A stretch of 64,000 nucleotides of DNA from Rhodospirillales bacterium (GTDB lineage: Bacteria; Pseudomonadota; Alphaproteobacteria; Rhodospirillales; Magnetospirillaceae). Numbering within the stretch: position 1 is the first letter of the stretch; every line of letters starts with the position of its first letter. The notes beneath the pieces were generated by a model. The model was not told where the DNA came from. It saw only the letters and a program-made list of their open reading frames with translations, and made no database searches. The DNA is taken from contig JACFNC010000016.1 in assembly GCA_019455065.1 (NCBI GenBank), positions 1 to 64,000 of the forward strand, in the 5' to 3' direction. Made by a program: the position numbers and the translations under genes. Below, piece after piece: positions 11,892 through 20,646 of this stretch.

Positions 11892-11975
11892 CTCTTTCTC
11901 CTCCGTTGCTTATGAAAGTATCTGGTTGATCGAAAGAGCTTTTTCCAATCTCCTTTGCCGCACCCGAAGCGCGGA

Positions 11976-12950
11976 TCATTTCAGTAGTCCTGCCTCCCTG
12001 AAATATCTGGCCGCCCCCTCATGGAGAGGTGCGGCCAGTTCCTTCCCAATCATAGCCTGCCTTTCGAGAATCGCCAGAGGGGGATACAGGCTGTTGAATA
12101 TACTGATGTTGTCGAACACCACTTTCACGATTTCATAGGCCGTATCGGCCGGAAGGCTGGCGGTGGTTACCACCGTCGCCGCCATGCCGAAGCTCTTCCG
12201 TGCCGCCTCCAGTCCGGAATAGGCGCCGGCCGGCACGGTCACTGGAGTCAGATAGGGGTGTGAAGCCAGATACTGCTGGACCGCCTGACCTTCGACCTCG
12301 ACCAACCGGGCTTCGCAGCCATCGACGGCACGGGAAACCGTGCCGCTCGGATGGACCGCGGCGAAGATCGCCGCATCGATCTGGCCATCGCACAAGGCCT
12401 CCACCTGCTGCGCCGGATCCATCTCGAGCATCCCCTCGAGATCGTTGGCGCGCCACTTTAGGGCATCGATGAGGGCCTGGGCCATACTGCGTTGGAAAGT
12501 GTCCGCCGGTCCCACGGCGATGCGTTTGTTCTTCAGATCGGCGACTGTCTTGATCTTGCTGTCCGCACGCGCCAGCACCACCAGTGTTTCCGTATGCAGG
12601 GTGAACAGCGACCGCAGTTCAGGGAATGGACCGTCGTCCTTGAAAGGGCCGCTGCCTTCAAAGGCCTGCATGTGGCCCTTCGACTGAACGATCCCCAATT
12701 CCAGGGTGCCGTCGCGCAGCCCGCCGATGTTGGCCCCCGATCCCGGCGTCGGCGCCACGAGGCAGTGGAGACCGTGGCGAGCCCGGTCGCGATTGATTAG
12801 CCGGCACACCGCGCCCCCCACCGGGTAGTAGTAACCCGTTACCTCGCCCGTTCCCAAGGCGATGCGGGTAGTCTTGCCCGCCTCCTGCGCGGAGACCGGC
12901 CCGGTGAGCATCGCGGCCACCGCTCCGAGAACCGTCAGCATCCCCCTCAT
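11976..12950 (-). CDS. TAXI-family TRAP transporter solute-binding protein (second copy)
   Basis: Second periplasmic TAXI receptor, 324 residues, with a short signal peptide (MRGMLTVLGAVAAMLTGPVSA). The mature part has IALGTGEVTGYYYPVGGAVCRLINRDR, GSGANIGGLRDG and LGIVQSKGHMQAF, aligning block by block with the neighbouring copy but clearly divergent. The ATG at 12950 overlaps the BKACE stop by four bases (ATGA); a longer upstream reading frame runs over the BKACE gene and is rejected because the signal peptide begins at 12950. Two receptors with one permease suggest either two ligands or one receptor used for sensing. Confidence 0.92.
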   Translation of the reverse strand: MRGMLTVLGAVAAMLTGPVSAQEAGKTTRIALGTGEVTGYYYPVGGAVCRLINRDRARHGLHCLVAPTPGSGANIGGLRDGTLELGIVQSKGHMQAFEGSGPFKDDGPFPELRSLFTLHTETLVVLARADSKIKTVADLKNKRIAVGPADTFQRSMAQALIDALKWRANDLEGMLEMDPAQQVEALCDGQIDAAIFAAVHPSGTVSRAVDGCEARLVEVEGQAVQQYLASHPYLTPVTVPAGAYSGLEAARKSFGMAATVVTTASLPADTAYEIVKVVFDNISIFNSLYPPLAILERQAMIGKELAAPLHEGAARYFREAGLLK

Positions 12951-13780
12951 TGGGCTGCTCCGGCCAAAATCGCGCGGGCGGTGGCGCCATCGGCGGGAAC
13001 CCTGCCGACCAGCCCCACCCCCCTGGCCAATTGGGCCACGAGCGCCGCGTTGTCGGGGGCAAGCCGTCCGTCCGCGCAGTAAAGATTGTTCTCGAACCCG
13101 ACGCGCGCATGCCCCCCCAGCGCCGCCGTCGCCATCGCGCAGGCATTCTCGAGGTGCCCGAACGCGCAGGTCATCCATGTCTCGTTGTCCTCACGGTCAC
13201 ACAGGAATGGCAGCAAGTCTTCGGGGCTTGACTGCTGGGTCGCGGAATATCGGCCGAGAACGAACAACGACGTGCCGCCCGGGATCACGCCTCGCGTCTT
13301 CAAGTCGCGATAACGCTGCCATTCGGACCGAGAATAGAGAATGAACTGCATCGACACCTTTTCCCGCCACATTTCTTCGAAAAAATCACCGGCCGCCCGC
13401 TCGCCCGCAGGGTCCGGAACGATCTCGCGCAAAGCCAGCGAGACCGCCTCTGGCCTCACGGCCCGGATCGTCGCCATCTGATGGGCCGCCGCATAGCGCC
13501 CGGCCGCCTCCGACGTGATCTGGATGACCATGTCCTCGGCCACTTCCTGGCGCACGGCGGCGATCGTTTGCCGGTAGGCGTCGGCGTCGAGCAGATGCCG
13601 GCCTTGAGCGTCCCGGACGTGCAGATGGATCATGCTGGCGCCGGCCTCACGGCAACTGGCCGCCGTCCTGGCCAGTTCCTCTGCCGTAATCGGCAGGTTG
13701 GGGTGATCGGCCTTCGTCCGGCGCGCACCGTTGGGGGCCACGGCGATGATGATGGGCCTGAGCTTGGCCGCGCCCGTCAT
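12947..13780 (-). CDS. BKACE-family beta-keto acid cleavage enzyme (DUF849)
   Basis: Zinc-dependent enzyme of the family whose founder, 3-keto-5-aminohexanoate cleavage enzyme (Kce), condenses a beta-keto acid with acetyl-CoA to give acetoacetate and a new acyl-CoA. The 277-residue product has the metal motif His52-Leu-His54 in MIHLHVRD and a glutamate (Glu230) in GFENNLY that matches the third zinc ligand of Kce. It begins PIIIAVAPNGARRTKADHPNLP, as in the family. It overlaps the aminotransferase upstream and the TAXI gene downstream by four bases each, so the three are translationally coupled. The specific keto acid cannot be told; the aminotransferase next door suggests it is made from an amino acid. 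Confidence 0.9.
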   Translation of the reverse strand: MTGAAKLRPIIIAVAPNGARRTKADHPNLPITAEELARTAASCREAGASMIHLHVRDAQGRHLLDADAYRQTIAAVRQEVAEDMVIQITSEAAGRYAAAHQMATIRAVRPEAVSLALREIVPDPAGERAAGDFFEEMWREKVSMQFILYSRSEWQRYRDLKTRGVIPGGTSLFVLGRYSATQQSSPEDLLPFLCDREDNETWMTCAFGHLENACAMATAALGGHARVGFENNLYCADGRLAPDNAALVAQLARGVGLVGRVPADGATARAILAGAAQ

Positions 13781-15111
13781 CCGCCGATCTCGGCCATTAC
13801 GCTGTCGAGGGTGGTGCCCAGCTTGTCGACGATCTCGCCGACGTGATGCGGTTCGATGATGAAGGGCGGCGCCAGCAACACGTGGTCGCCCCGCCGTCCG
13901 TCGATCGTTCCGCCCATCGGGTAGCACATCAACCCGTTCTCCATCCCACGCTTCTTGACGCGGGCGGCGACCCGAAGCGCAGGGTCGAACGGCTCCTTGC
14001 TCGGCCGGTCCGCGACCAGTTCTATCCCGATGAACAACCCCCGCCCCCGGATGTCGCCGACATGGGCGCCGCCGCCCAGCCGGGCGTCGAGCGCGGCGCG
14101 CAACTCGGCGCCGCGCTCGCGCACGTTGGCCAGCAGCCCACGCTCCCGGATCGCCCTCTGGACCGCAAGCCCGGCCGCGCATGCCGTGGCATGCCCCATA
14201 TAGGTGTGGCCGTGCTGAAAGAAGCCCGAACCCTTCGCGAAGGCGTCATGGATGCGGCCGCTGACCATGACGGCGCCGATCGGCTGGTATCCCGCGCCCA
14301 ACCCTTTTGCGATGGTCAGAAGGTCTGGCGCGATGCCTTCCTGCTCGCAGGCGAACAAGGTTCCCGTGCGGCCCATTCCGCACATCACCTCGTCGAGTAT
14401 CAGGAGCACCCCGTAGCGGTCGCAGATTTCGCGAATGCGCCTGAAATACCCCGGCACCGGAGGCACCGCCCCGGCCGTGGCGCCGACGACCGTCTCGGCA
14501 ATGAAAGCGGCGACAGTCTCGGGCCCGAGCCTCCGAATTTCCGTTTCGAGTTCGTCCGCCACCCGCAATCCATAAGCCTCTGCCGTCTCGTCTGGCCGCT
14601 GCCCGCGATACGCGTAGCAGGGAGAGATGTGCGGCACGTCGAGAAGCAGCGGCTGAAACTGCGCCCGCCGCCACTCGTTGCCCCCCGCCGAGAGGGCGCC
14701 GATGGTGTTGCCGTGGTAACTCTGCCGCCGGGCGATGATCCGCGACCGGCTCGCTTGACCGATTTCGAGGAAGTATTGACGTGCCATCTTGATGGCCGCC
14801 TCCACCGCCTCGGAACCGCCGGAAACGAAATAGACCTTCTCCAACCCGGCCGGCGCCGAGGCCACCAACTCCGCCGCCAGTTCCTCCATCGGCCGGTTGG
14901 TGAAGAATGACGTATGCGCAAAGGCGATCGCGTCGATCTGTTGCGTGATGGCCTTCCGCACGCCGGCGTCGCTGTGGCCGAGGCATGACACGGCGGCGCC
15001 ACCCGAGGCGTCGAGATACCGCCGGCCCTCCTGGTCGAGAATGAAAACGCCGTCGCCGCGCACGGCCACGGGAAGAGTCGGCCCGATCTGGCGGTGAAAG
15101 ACGCTGGTCAT
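13777..15111 (-). CDS. class III aminotransferase, PLP dependent
   Basis: Fold-type I aminotransferase of the omega-amino acid/acetylornithine group, 444 residues, close to the normal length. Visible features are the GGSEAVEAAIKMARQY cofactor-phosphate segment near residue 98, SYHGNTIGA near 131, LILDEVMCGMGRTG with Asp240 pairing to the pyridine nitrogen, and the Schiff-base lysine Lys269 in LLTIAKGLGAGYQPIGAVM. The ATG at 15111 gives the usual family N-terminus and has a GGAG nine bases upstream. It is the first gene of the TRAP/BKACE run and overlaps BKACE by four bases. It probably converts an amino acid, perhaps a beta-amino acid, to the keto acid used by BKACE. Assignment to a precise substrate is not possible. 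Confidence 0.92.
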   Translation of the reverse strand: MTSVFHRQIGPTLPVAVRGDGVFILDQEGRRYLDASGGAAVSCLGHSDAGVRKAITQQIDAIAFAHTSFFTNRPMEELAAELVASAPAGLEKVYFVSGGSEAVEAAIKMARQYFLEIGQASRSRIIARRQSYHGNTIGALSAGGNEWRRAQFQPLLLDVPHISPCYAYRGQRPDETAEAYGLRVADELETEIRRLGPETVAAFIAETVVGATAGAVPPVPGYFRRIREICDRYGVLLILDEVMCGMGRTGTLFACEQEGIAPDLLTIAKGLGAGYQPIGAVMVSGRIHDAFAKGSGFFQHGHTYMGHATACAAGLAVQRAIRERGLLANVRERGAELRAALDARLGGGAHVGDIRGRGLFIGIELVADRPSKEPFDPALRVAARVKKRGMENGLMCYPMGGTIDGRRGDHVLLAPPFIIEPHHVGEIVDKLGTTLDSVMAEIGG

Positions 15112-15465
15112 GATTGAGTCTCCGCTGGGACAGAACGACGGCGTCGTCGGGAACGGAAGCCGAATCATACCCGCCCTTGCCGCCAATGGCGACACCGGAG
15201 ACGTCTTTTTCGGCCGCTGACTGGCGAGAACGCGGCGCCTCTTCGGCTGTTGATCGGTCCGACATCGGTGGCGGAATGGTCGCCGCGTTGCCGCCGCGCG
15301 ACGTTTCACAGGTGATGGTCTATTTCGGCCCGGGTGCCCGAGCCAAGCGGGCGTTCGCCGCCGCTGCTTCGCTTGGTCGCGCGCCATATGCCCACCGGAA
15401 CGGCATTTGCGTTGCCCTATCCGATCGGGCTACGATGGCCGAAACGTCAGCCAGGGGGGTCACGG
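15112..15465. other. divergent intergenic region between the aminotransferase and apt
   Basis: These 354 bases separate two divergently read genes and should hold both promoters. A weak candidate for apt is TTGCGT at 15407-15412 with TACGAT at 15431-15436 (18-base spacer). No clear promoter was found for the minus-strand operon. Open frames run through the region in several phases, but their translations are arginine- and proline-rich and resemble no family, so no gene is called. Confidence 0.5.
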
Positions 15466-15981
15466 ATGGACATCAAGGACCATATTCGTCAGATTCCGGA
15501 CTTCCCGAAGCCTGGCATCCTGTTTTACGACATCTCCACCCTCCTCGCCCATCCCGACGCTTGGCAAGTGACCATGGGGCGCTTGGCCAATGCCGTGCGC
15601 GCCCATCATCCCGACGTGCTCGCCGGGATCGAGTCGCGCGGCTTCCTCGTGGCGGCGCCGCTCGCCCTCAAGCTTGGCTGCGGCTTCGTGATGGTGCGCA
15701 AGAAGGGCAAGCTGCCCGGACGCACGGTGCGGCACGAATACGCCCTGGAGTACGGAACCGACACGATCGAGGTTCAGGAGGACGCCATCCTGCCCGGCCA
15801 GCGCGTCGTCGTCCTCGACGACCTGTTGGCCACCGGCGGCACCCTGGCCGCGTCGACCGAACTGCTTGGCAAGCTCGGAGGCGTTGTCACCGGCGCGGCA
15901 TGCATCATCGAGCTTACCTTCCTCAACGGCCGCTCGCGCATTCCGGTGCCCTTCACTTCGCTGGTCCAATACGACGCGTAG
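15466..15981 (+). CDS. apt: adenine phosphoribosyltransferase
   Basis: Purine salvage enzyme converting adenine and PRPP to AMP and pyrophosphate in the cytoplasm. The 171-residue product has the family's [15 protein letters not shown] segment, GIESRGFL, the RKKGKLPG loop and the PRPP-binding motif [13 protein letters not shown]. The ATG at 15466 is preceded by an AGGGGGG ribosome binding site and gives the canonical [14 protein letters not shown] start; an upstream in-frame start adds an unrelated extension. A histidine kinase gene follows 39 bases downstream. The identification is secure. Confidence 0.96.
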   Translation: MDIKDHIRQIPDFPKPGILFYDISTLLAHPDAWQVTMGRLANAVRAHHPDVLAGIESRGFLVAAPLALKLGCGFVMVRKKGKLPGRTVRHEYALEYGTDTIEVQEDAILPGQRVVVLDDLLATGGTLAASTELLGKLGGVVTGAACIIELTFLNGRSRIPVPFTSLVQYDA

Positions 15982-15984
15982 CCC

Positions 15985-16015
15985 GGAAGGGCCGCCCGTG
16001 CGGAACTGGCCTTCC
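15985..16015 (+). other. inverted repeat between apt and the histidine kinase
   Basis: GGAAGGGCC (15985-15993) can pair with GGCCTTCC (16008-16015) with one bulged base. There is no T tract, and the right arm lies just ahead of the next ATG, where it would occupy the ribosome binding region. It may weaken transcription or translation of the kinase; that is inference only. Confidence 0.3.
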
Positions 16016-16020
16016 CCGAA

Positions 16021-19000
16021 ATGTCCGCTCTAGCGGCTCTGGAACTCCTCGTCCTCGGCGTCCTGGTCGCGTCCGCGGCGGCGGCGTTCGGCTTTGCGGG
16101 AACCTCCCGCTCCGCTTCCTCCCCTTCGCCCGCCGCACCGTGGGGCGCCGCGATGCTCGCCACCGGCCTCGCGGGCCTTTTCGAGCTGGCGGCCGCGCCG
16201 CTGCCCGGAATGCCCTGGCCGGTGGAACTGTTCCACGGCCTTGCGGCCGGCTTCTTCGTGACCGGCGCTCTGGCCTTTGCCGGGCGCCGGCCCGTCTTTG
16301 AGTGGTGGCTATGGTCGGTGATCGCCGCCGTCGTCTGGGCGACGGGCATGGAGGCCCTTCGCGGCGTCGTCGGAGCTGGGGAAAGGCCGCTGATCGGGTT
16401 GGGGGCCTTTCTGTTGCCCCTTGCCGGATGGCTGGTCCGCCACCGGGGAACGGGATCGAAGGAGGCCGGCAGGGCGGCAGCCTGGTTGTTCGCCCTGGCC
16501 GGCTTGAGCCAGTTGACCCGCCCCTTTGCGTCGGACGATGGCGAGGTCGGGCAGGCGTTGCTGGGAACCTCGCGGTTGATCGAGGCGCTTCTCGCCGTGG
16601 CGCTAATCCGTCTCACCCTGGCCGTCGAAACCCGCTCCAACCGCCGCGAAGGGGCGGCCCGCCTCGCCCAGCGTTTCAGCGAGGCGGCACAGAGCCTGAC
16701 CGAAGGTATCGCCATCTTCGACGACGACGACCGGCTCGTCCTCTGCAACGAGGAATATCGCCGGTCGCTGGGCCCTATCGCCGAACTGATTCGGCCGGGC
16801 ATCGCCCGCGAGGAAATCCAGCTTCTCGCCAGCCAGCGAGGCCTGGAGCCGGCCGTCGACGGCCAGGGGGAGGCACGTCTGATCGACCGGCGATGGATCG
16901 CGGCGCGCGAGGCGCGCATGGCCGAGGGTGGAGCGGTTGCGATCCGCACCGACATCACCAAGCGCAAGCTGGCCGAGGCCGAACTGCTGGACGGCCAGCA
17001 GCGTCTGCGCGGCATCCTCGACACGGTGGGCGAGGGCATCGTCACCATCGACGCCACGGGCAGGATCGAATCGTTCAATCGCGCCGCCGCCCGGATCTTC
17101 GGCTACGCGCCCGAGGAGGTGATCGGCCGCAACGTCAGCATGCTCATGCCCGAGCCGCACCGCAGCGCGCATGACGAATATATCCGGCGCTATCTCCGCA
17201 CGGGCAATGCCCATGTCGTGGGATCGGGCCGGCAGGTCCAGGGCTTGCGCAAGGATGGAGCCGTCTTCCCGCTCGAACTTTCGCTGACGGAACTGCCGCG
17301 CGAAGACGGGGTGGTGTTCATCGGCGTTCTTCAGGACACCACCGATCGCCGGTTTTTCGAGGAGGCGCTGCTTGAGAGCGAGCAGCGCTTCCGCGACCTT
17401 GCCGAAGCCGCCTCGGACTGGTTCTGGGAAGCCGACGACGAACTGCGCTTCACCTTCGTTTCGCCGCGGGTCCGCCAGATCATCGGCGTAACCACGGGCT
17501 TTTTCATCGGCCGCCGGGTCGTCGACTTGTCGGACGGCTCGCCGGATTGGGCCGAACACGCCAAGGCGCTGAACGCCCGGCAACCCTTCCGCAACTTCGT
17601 GTTCAATCAGGTTCTGCCGGACGGCCGCAACCGGTCCATCAAGACGTCGGGCAAACCCTTGTTCGCCTCGGACGGCCGGTTCCGCGGCTACCGTGGGACC
17701 GCGACCGACATCACCGCCGAGGTCGAGGCACGCGCATCCGCGGAACGCGCCCAGAGCCAGCTCATGGCCGCGCTGGAAAACATGAACGAGGCGTTCGCCT
17801 TGTGGGACGCCGATGATCGGCTGGTGCTGTGCAACCAGCGCTATCGTCACTATTTCCCCAAGCCGGATGTCATCATTCCCGGCGTGCCTTTCCGCACCGC
17901 CATCCGTTCCCTGGCTGAGAGTGGCCTTATTCAGCACGCGCGCGGCCGCGTCGAGGAGTGGATCGACGAGCGCGTCCAAAAGCACCGCAATCCGGCCGGC
18001 AGCCTGGAAATCCAGCTCTCCGACGGACAGTGGGTCCTGGCCAATGAGCAGGTGACCCCGCAGAATTTGGTGATCAGCGTCTATACGGACATCACGCCGC
18101 TGAAGCGCCGCGAACGCGAGATCGAGAAACGAACCGAACTGGCTCAGGCGATCATCGACAACATGCCGCAGGGCATCAGTGTCTTCGACGGCGAAATGCG
18201 ATTGATCGCGCTCAACCGCGGCGCCCAGGAACTGTATGATTTCCCCGCCGAGATGGTCAGGCCGGGCCAATTGCGGTTCAGCGACTACATGCAATTCATG
18301 GCCGAACGGGGAGAGCTGGGAGAAGGGAATATCGACGACCTCGTACGCGCCCGCATCGAAGCCGCGCGAGTTACCTTGGAGACCTTGTTCGAGCAAGGGC
18401 GCCCCGATGGGTCGACCATCGAAATCCGTCGGAACCACATGCCGGACGGCGGCTTCATCACCACCTACACCGACATTACCGAGCGCAAGCGGAACGAGCA
18501 GTTCTTGCGCGACGCCAAGGAGGCGGCCGAACGGGGCAACCGTGCCAAGGCGGCCTTCCTTGCCAACATCAGCCACGAGCTTCGCACCCCGCTCAATGCG
18601 ATCATCGGCTTCTCCGAAATCATGCTGGGCGAACTTTACGGCCCACTGGGTCATGGGAAGTATGGAGACTACGTTCACGACATTTACGAAAGCGGCTCGC
18701 ACCTGCTCAATCTGATCAACGACATTCTCGACATGTCGAAGGCCGAGGCGGGCAAGATCGAGCTCGACGAGACGGTTTTCGACCTTCAGCCGGCGATCGA
18801 ATCGACCATGCGCCTGGTCCGCGAGCGGGCCGAGCGCGCGAAGATCAAGCTACACTTGGAGGTTGCTGGGAACCTGCCGCGCGTGTCGGCCGATCAGCGC
18901 CGCATGCGGCAGATATTGCTGAACCTGCTGTCCAACGCGCTGAAATTCACCGAGATGGAGGGCAGCGTCACCGTCAAGGCGACCGTCTCCGCAAACGGCC

Positions 19001-19269
19001 TCTTGATCGAGGTTGCCGACACCGGCATCGGCATGCGCCCGGAGGACCTCTCCAAGGCGATGGAACCATTCGCCCAGATCGACAGCCGATTGAGCCGTAA
19101 GTACGAGGGAACGGGGCTTGGGCTGCCTCTGACCAAGGCCCTGCTCGAAGCGCACGGCGGCACCCTCGAGCTTCACAGTGTATACGGGCGCGGCACCCGG
19201 GCCATCGCGTTCTTGCCGCCGTCGCGCGTGGTCGCCCCTACAATGGCGTCGGACGAAGCGGAAGCGTAA
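16021..19269 (+). CDS. membrane-anchored multi-PAS sensor histidine kinase with a FixL-like PAS
   Basis: Sensor kinase of 1082 residues. About seven hydrophobic segments fill residues 1-200, followed by five PAS-like domains and a C-terminal kinase core. The core has the H box SHELRTPLNAIIGFSE with His852, the N box near 961-977 (LLNLLSNALKF), G1 as ADTGIGM and G2 as GTGLGLPLTKALLEAHGG. There is no receiver domain. The second PAS (about 330-445) resembles FixL: MPEPHRSAHDEYIRRY and then AHVVGSGRQVQG, with His398 at the position of the FixL heme ligand. The start has no clear ribosome binding site. The cognate response regulator is not evident; the converging PhoB belongs to the pst operon. 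The 3' end overlaps phnN by 32 bases. Confidence 0.9.
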   Translation: MSALAALELLVLGVLVASAAAAFGFAGTSRSASSPSPAAPWGAAMLATGLAGLFELAAAPLPGMPWPVELFHGLAAGFFVTGALAFAGRRPVFEWWLWSVIAAVVWATGMEALRGVVGAGERPLIGLGAFLLPLAGWLVRHRGTGSKEAGRAAAWLFALAGLSQLTRPFASDDGEVGQALLGTSRLIEALLAVALIRLTLAVETRSNRREGAARLAQRFSEAAQSLTEGIAIFDDDDRLVLCNEEYRRSLGPIAELIRPGIAREEIQLLASQRGLEPAVDGQGEARLIDRRWIAAREARMAEGGAVAIRTDITKRKLAEAELLDGQQRLRGILDTVGEGIVTIDATGRIESFNRAAARIFGYAPEEVIGRNVSMLMPEPHRSAHDEYIRRYLRTGNAHVVGSGRQVQGLRKDGAVFPLELSLTELPREDGVVFIGVLQDTTDRRFFEEALLESEQRFRDLAEAASDWFWEADDELRFTFVSPRVRQIIGVTTGFFIGRRVVDLSDGSPDWAEHAKALNARQPFRNFVFNQVLPDGRNRSIKTSGKPLFASDGRFRGYRGTATDITAEVEARASAERAQSQLMAALENMNEAFALWDADDRLVLCNQRYRHYFPKPDVIIPGVPFRTAIRSLAESGLIQHARGRVEEWIDERVQKHRNPAGSLEIQLSDGQWVLANEQVTPQNLVISVYTDITPLKRREREIEKRTELAQAIIDNMPQGISVFDGEMRLIALNRGAQELYDFPAEMVRPGQLRFSDYMQFMAERGELGEGNIDDLVRARIEAARVTLETLFEQGRPDGSTIEIRRNHMPDGGFITTYTDITERKRNEQFLRDAKEAAERGNRAKAAFLANISHELRTPLNAIIGFSEIMLGELYGPLGHGKYGDYVHDIYESGSHLLNLINDILDMSKAEAGKIELDETVFDLQPAIESTMRLVRERAERAKIKLHLEVAGNLPRVSADQRRMRQILLNLLSNALKFTEMEGSVTVKATVSANGLLIEVADTGIGMRPEDLSKAMEPFAQIDSRLSRKYEGTGLGLPLTKALLEAHGGTLELHSVYGRGTRAIAFLPPSRVVAPTMASDEAEA

Positions 19270-19837
19270 CCGGCTCCCGCGGCGCGGACGGGACCGTGCG
19301 CTTGCATAGGACGTCAACGAACCGCGCGATGGCGGTTGACAGCAACCCGTCGTTTTCGATCACGTAATCAGCATCCCACAAGACGCCCTCCCCGAAGGGA
19401 AGCTCTCCATCACCGCGCGGCGCAAGATCGCGGCGGGCAAGACGCGCCGCCAGGACGCGCCCGGGCGCACGCACTTCCACCACGGCGACGCGCCCGAACC
19501 GCCGCTTCGCGGCCGCCACCACCTGAGACGCCACGTTCGCCACCACCGACCGTCCCGCCTTCAGGTCAAGTTCCACCGAGGCCGGAATGGCATAGGATAT
19601 GCCGCCCTCCTTCCAGTGGAGGCAGAACGCTCCATCGCGCCGCAACCCCTCGAATTGGGCCGGCGTGACGGCTTGATGGACGACGCCATCGGCCGTGCTG
19701 TCGGGCAGCGTGATGATCCGGCGCGGGAAGACGAAGGACGGGTTGTCCGCAAGCTGCCGTCGGGCGCCTTGGATCAGGCTGCCCTTGCCGGCGCCGCGCG
19801 GCCCGGTCACACAGAAGAAGATGACTGAGGATGACAT
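19238..19837 (-). CDS. phnN: ribose 1,5-bisphosphate phosphokinase
   Basis: Converts ribose 1,5-bisphosphate and ATP to PRPP and ADP, the final step of C-P lyase phosphonate use. The 199-residue product has the guanylate-kinase-like P-loop GPRGAGKG (residues 12-19), the FPRRIITLPD segment, FCLHWKEGGISYAIP and RLARRDLAPRG, all typical of PhnN. It is the last gene of the pst-phoB run, 59 bases after phoB. No other phn gene is in the window, so it may act alone in PRPP supply or recycling of ribose bisphosphate. Its end overlaps the converging histidine kinase gene by 32 bases. Confidence 0.87.
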   Translation of the reverse strand: MSSSVIFFCVTGPRGAGKGSLIQGARRQLADNPSFVFPRRIITLPDSTADGVVHQAVTPAQFEGLRRDGAFCLHWKEGGISYAIPASVELDLKAGRSVVANVASQVVAAAKRRFGRVAVVEVRAPGRVLAARLARRDLAPRGDGELPFGEGVLWDADYVIENDGLLSTAIARFVDVLCKRTVPSAPREPVTLPLRPTPL

Positions 19838-19896
19838 GAGACCTACCTGTCGTTGACGCTCAAGTGGCCCCGTACCTGGGCCCGGTCAACCGCAAA

Positions 19897-20637
19897 TCAG
19901 GGTAGTTCCTTCGTCGCCACCCCGGCTTCGCCTTCGGTATCGAGAGCGTATCCAGCCGCGCGCACCGTGCGGATGGGATCAATTTCGTTCGGCAGATTTA
20001 GGGCCTTGCGCAGCCGCCGGATGTGGACGTCCACCGTCCGGGATTCCACGTAGATCCCGGGCCCCCATACCGCCTTGAGAAGCTCTTCGCGGCTGAACAC
20101 GCAGCCGGGGTTCTGCATGAAATATTGCAGCATGCGGAACTCGGTGGGCCCCAGATGGATCGCCCGTCCGCCGCGGCTGACCCGGTGGGCCGTGAGGTCC
20201 ATGGCGATGTCCTCGAAGGTCAGCACGCCCTTCGCCTGCGCCGGATGCCGGCGCCGCAGCAAGGCGCGCACCCGGGCCATCAGTTCAGGCAGCGAAAAGG
20301 GCTTGGTCATATAGTCGTCGGCGCCGGTGTTCAGGCCGCGTACCTTGTCGCCCTCCTCGCCGCGCGCCGTCAGCAGCATGATCGGCGTCTCGCGGGTTTC
20401 GGGCCGTCGCCGCAACTGCCGGCAGACCTCGAGCCCGGACATGACCGGCAGCATCCAGTCGAGGATTAGCAGATCGGGCGTGGTTTCCGCGGCCACCAGC
20501 ATCGCCTCCTCGCCGTCGGCGGCCTCGACGACCCGGTAGCCCTCCTTTTCCAGGTTGTAGCGCAGCAGGGTGACGAGGCCGGCCTCGTCCTCCACCACCA
20601 TGACAACGGGCTTTGTCGCGTCGATTCTGGCGTTCAT
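19897..20637 (-). CDS. phoB: phosphate regulon response regulator PhoB
   Basis: OmpR-type response regulator, 246 residues. The receiver domain has the acidic pair Glu16-Asp17, phosphoacceptor Asp60 in LLILDWMLPVMSG and the conserved lysine in TKPFSLPEL. The C-terminal winged helix includes LGPTEFRMLQYFM and the recognition part ESRTVDVHIRRLRKAL typical of PhoB. It begins nine bases after pstB, so it is part of the pst operon and presumably activates that operon through a Pho box. The usual partners PhoU and PhoR are absent from this locus. Short non-family residues at the C-terminus do not affect the call. Confidence 0.93.
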   Translation of the reverse strand: MNARIDATKPVVMVVEDEAGLVTLLRYNLEKEGYRVVEAADGEEAMLVAAETTPDLLILDWMLPVMSGLEVCRQLRRRPETRETPIMLLTARGEEGDKVRGLNTGADDYMTKPFSLPELMARVRALLRRRHPAQAKGVLTFEDIAMDLTAHRVSRGGRAIHLGPTEFRMLQYFMQNPGCVFSREELLKAVWGPGIYVESRTVDVHIRRLRKALNLPNEIDPIRTVRAAGYALDTEGEAGVATKELP

Positions 20638-20646
20638 GCGACCATC

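Noticed and set aside
12951-13178. Upstream extension of the second TAXI gene
   Set aside because: It would lie on top of the BKACE gene and hide the signal peptide that starts at 12950.
15112-15387. Upstream extension of the aminotransferase
   Set aside because: The added residues are Arg/Pro-rich and absent from the family; the ATG at 15111 gives the normal N-terminus.
16603-18702. 699-codon open frame antisense to the histidine kinase
   Set aside because: It covers a clearly coding kinase with PAS and HATPase motifs and has no recognisable domain of its own.
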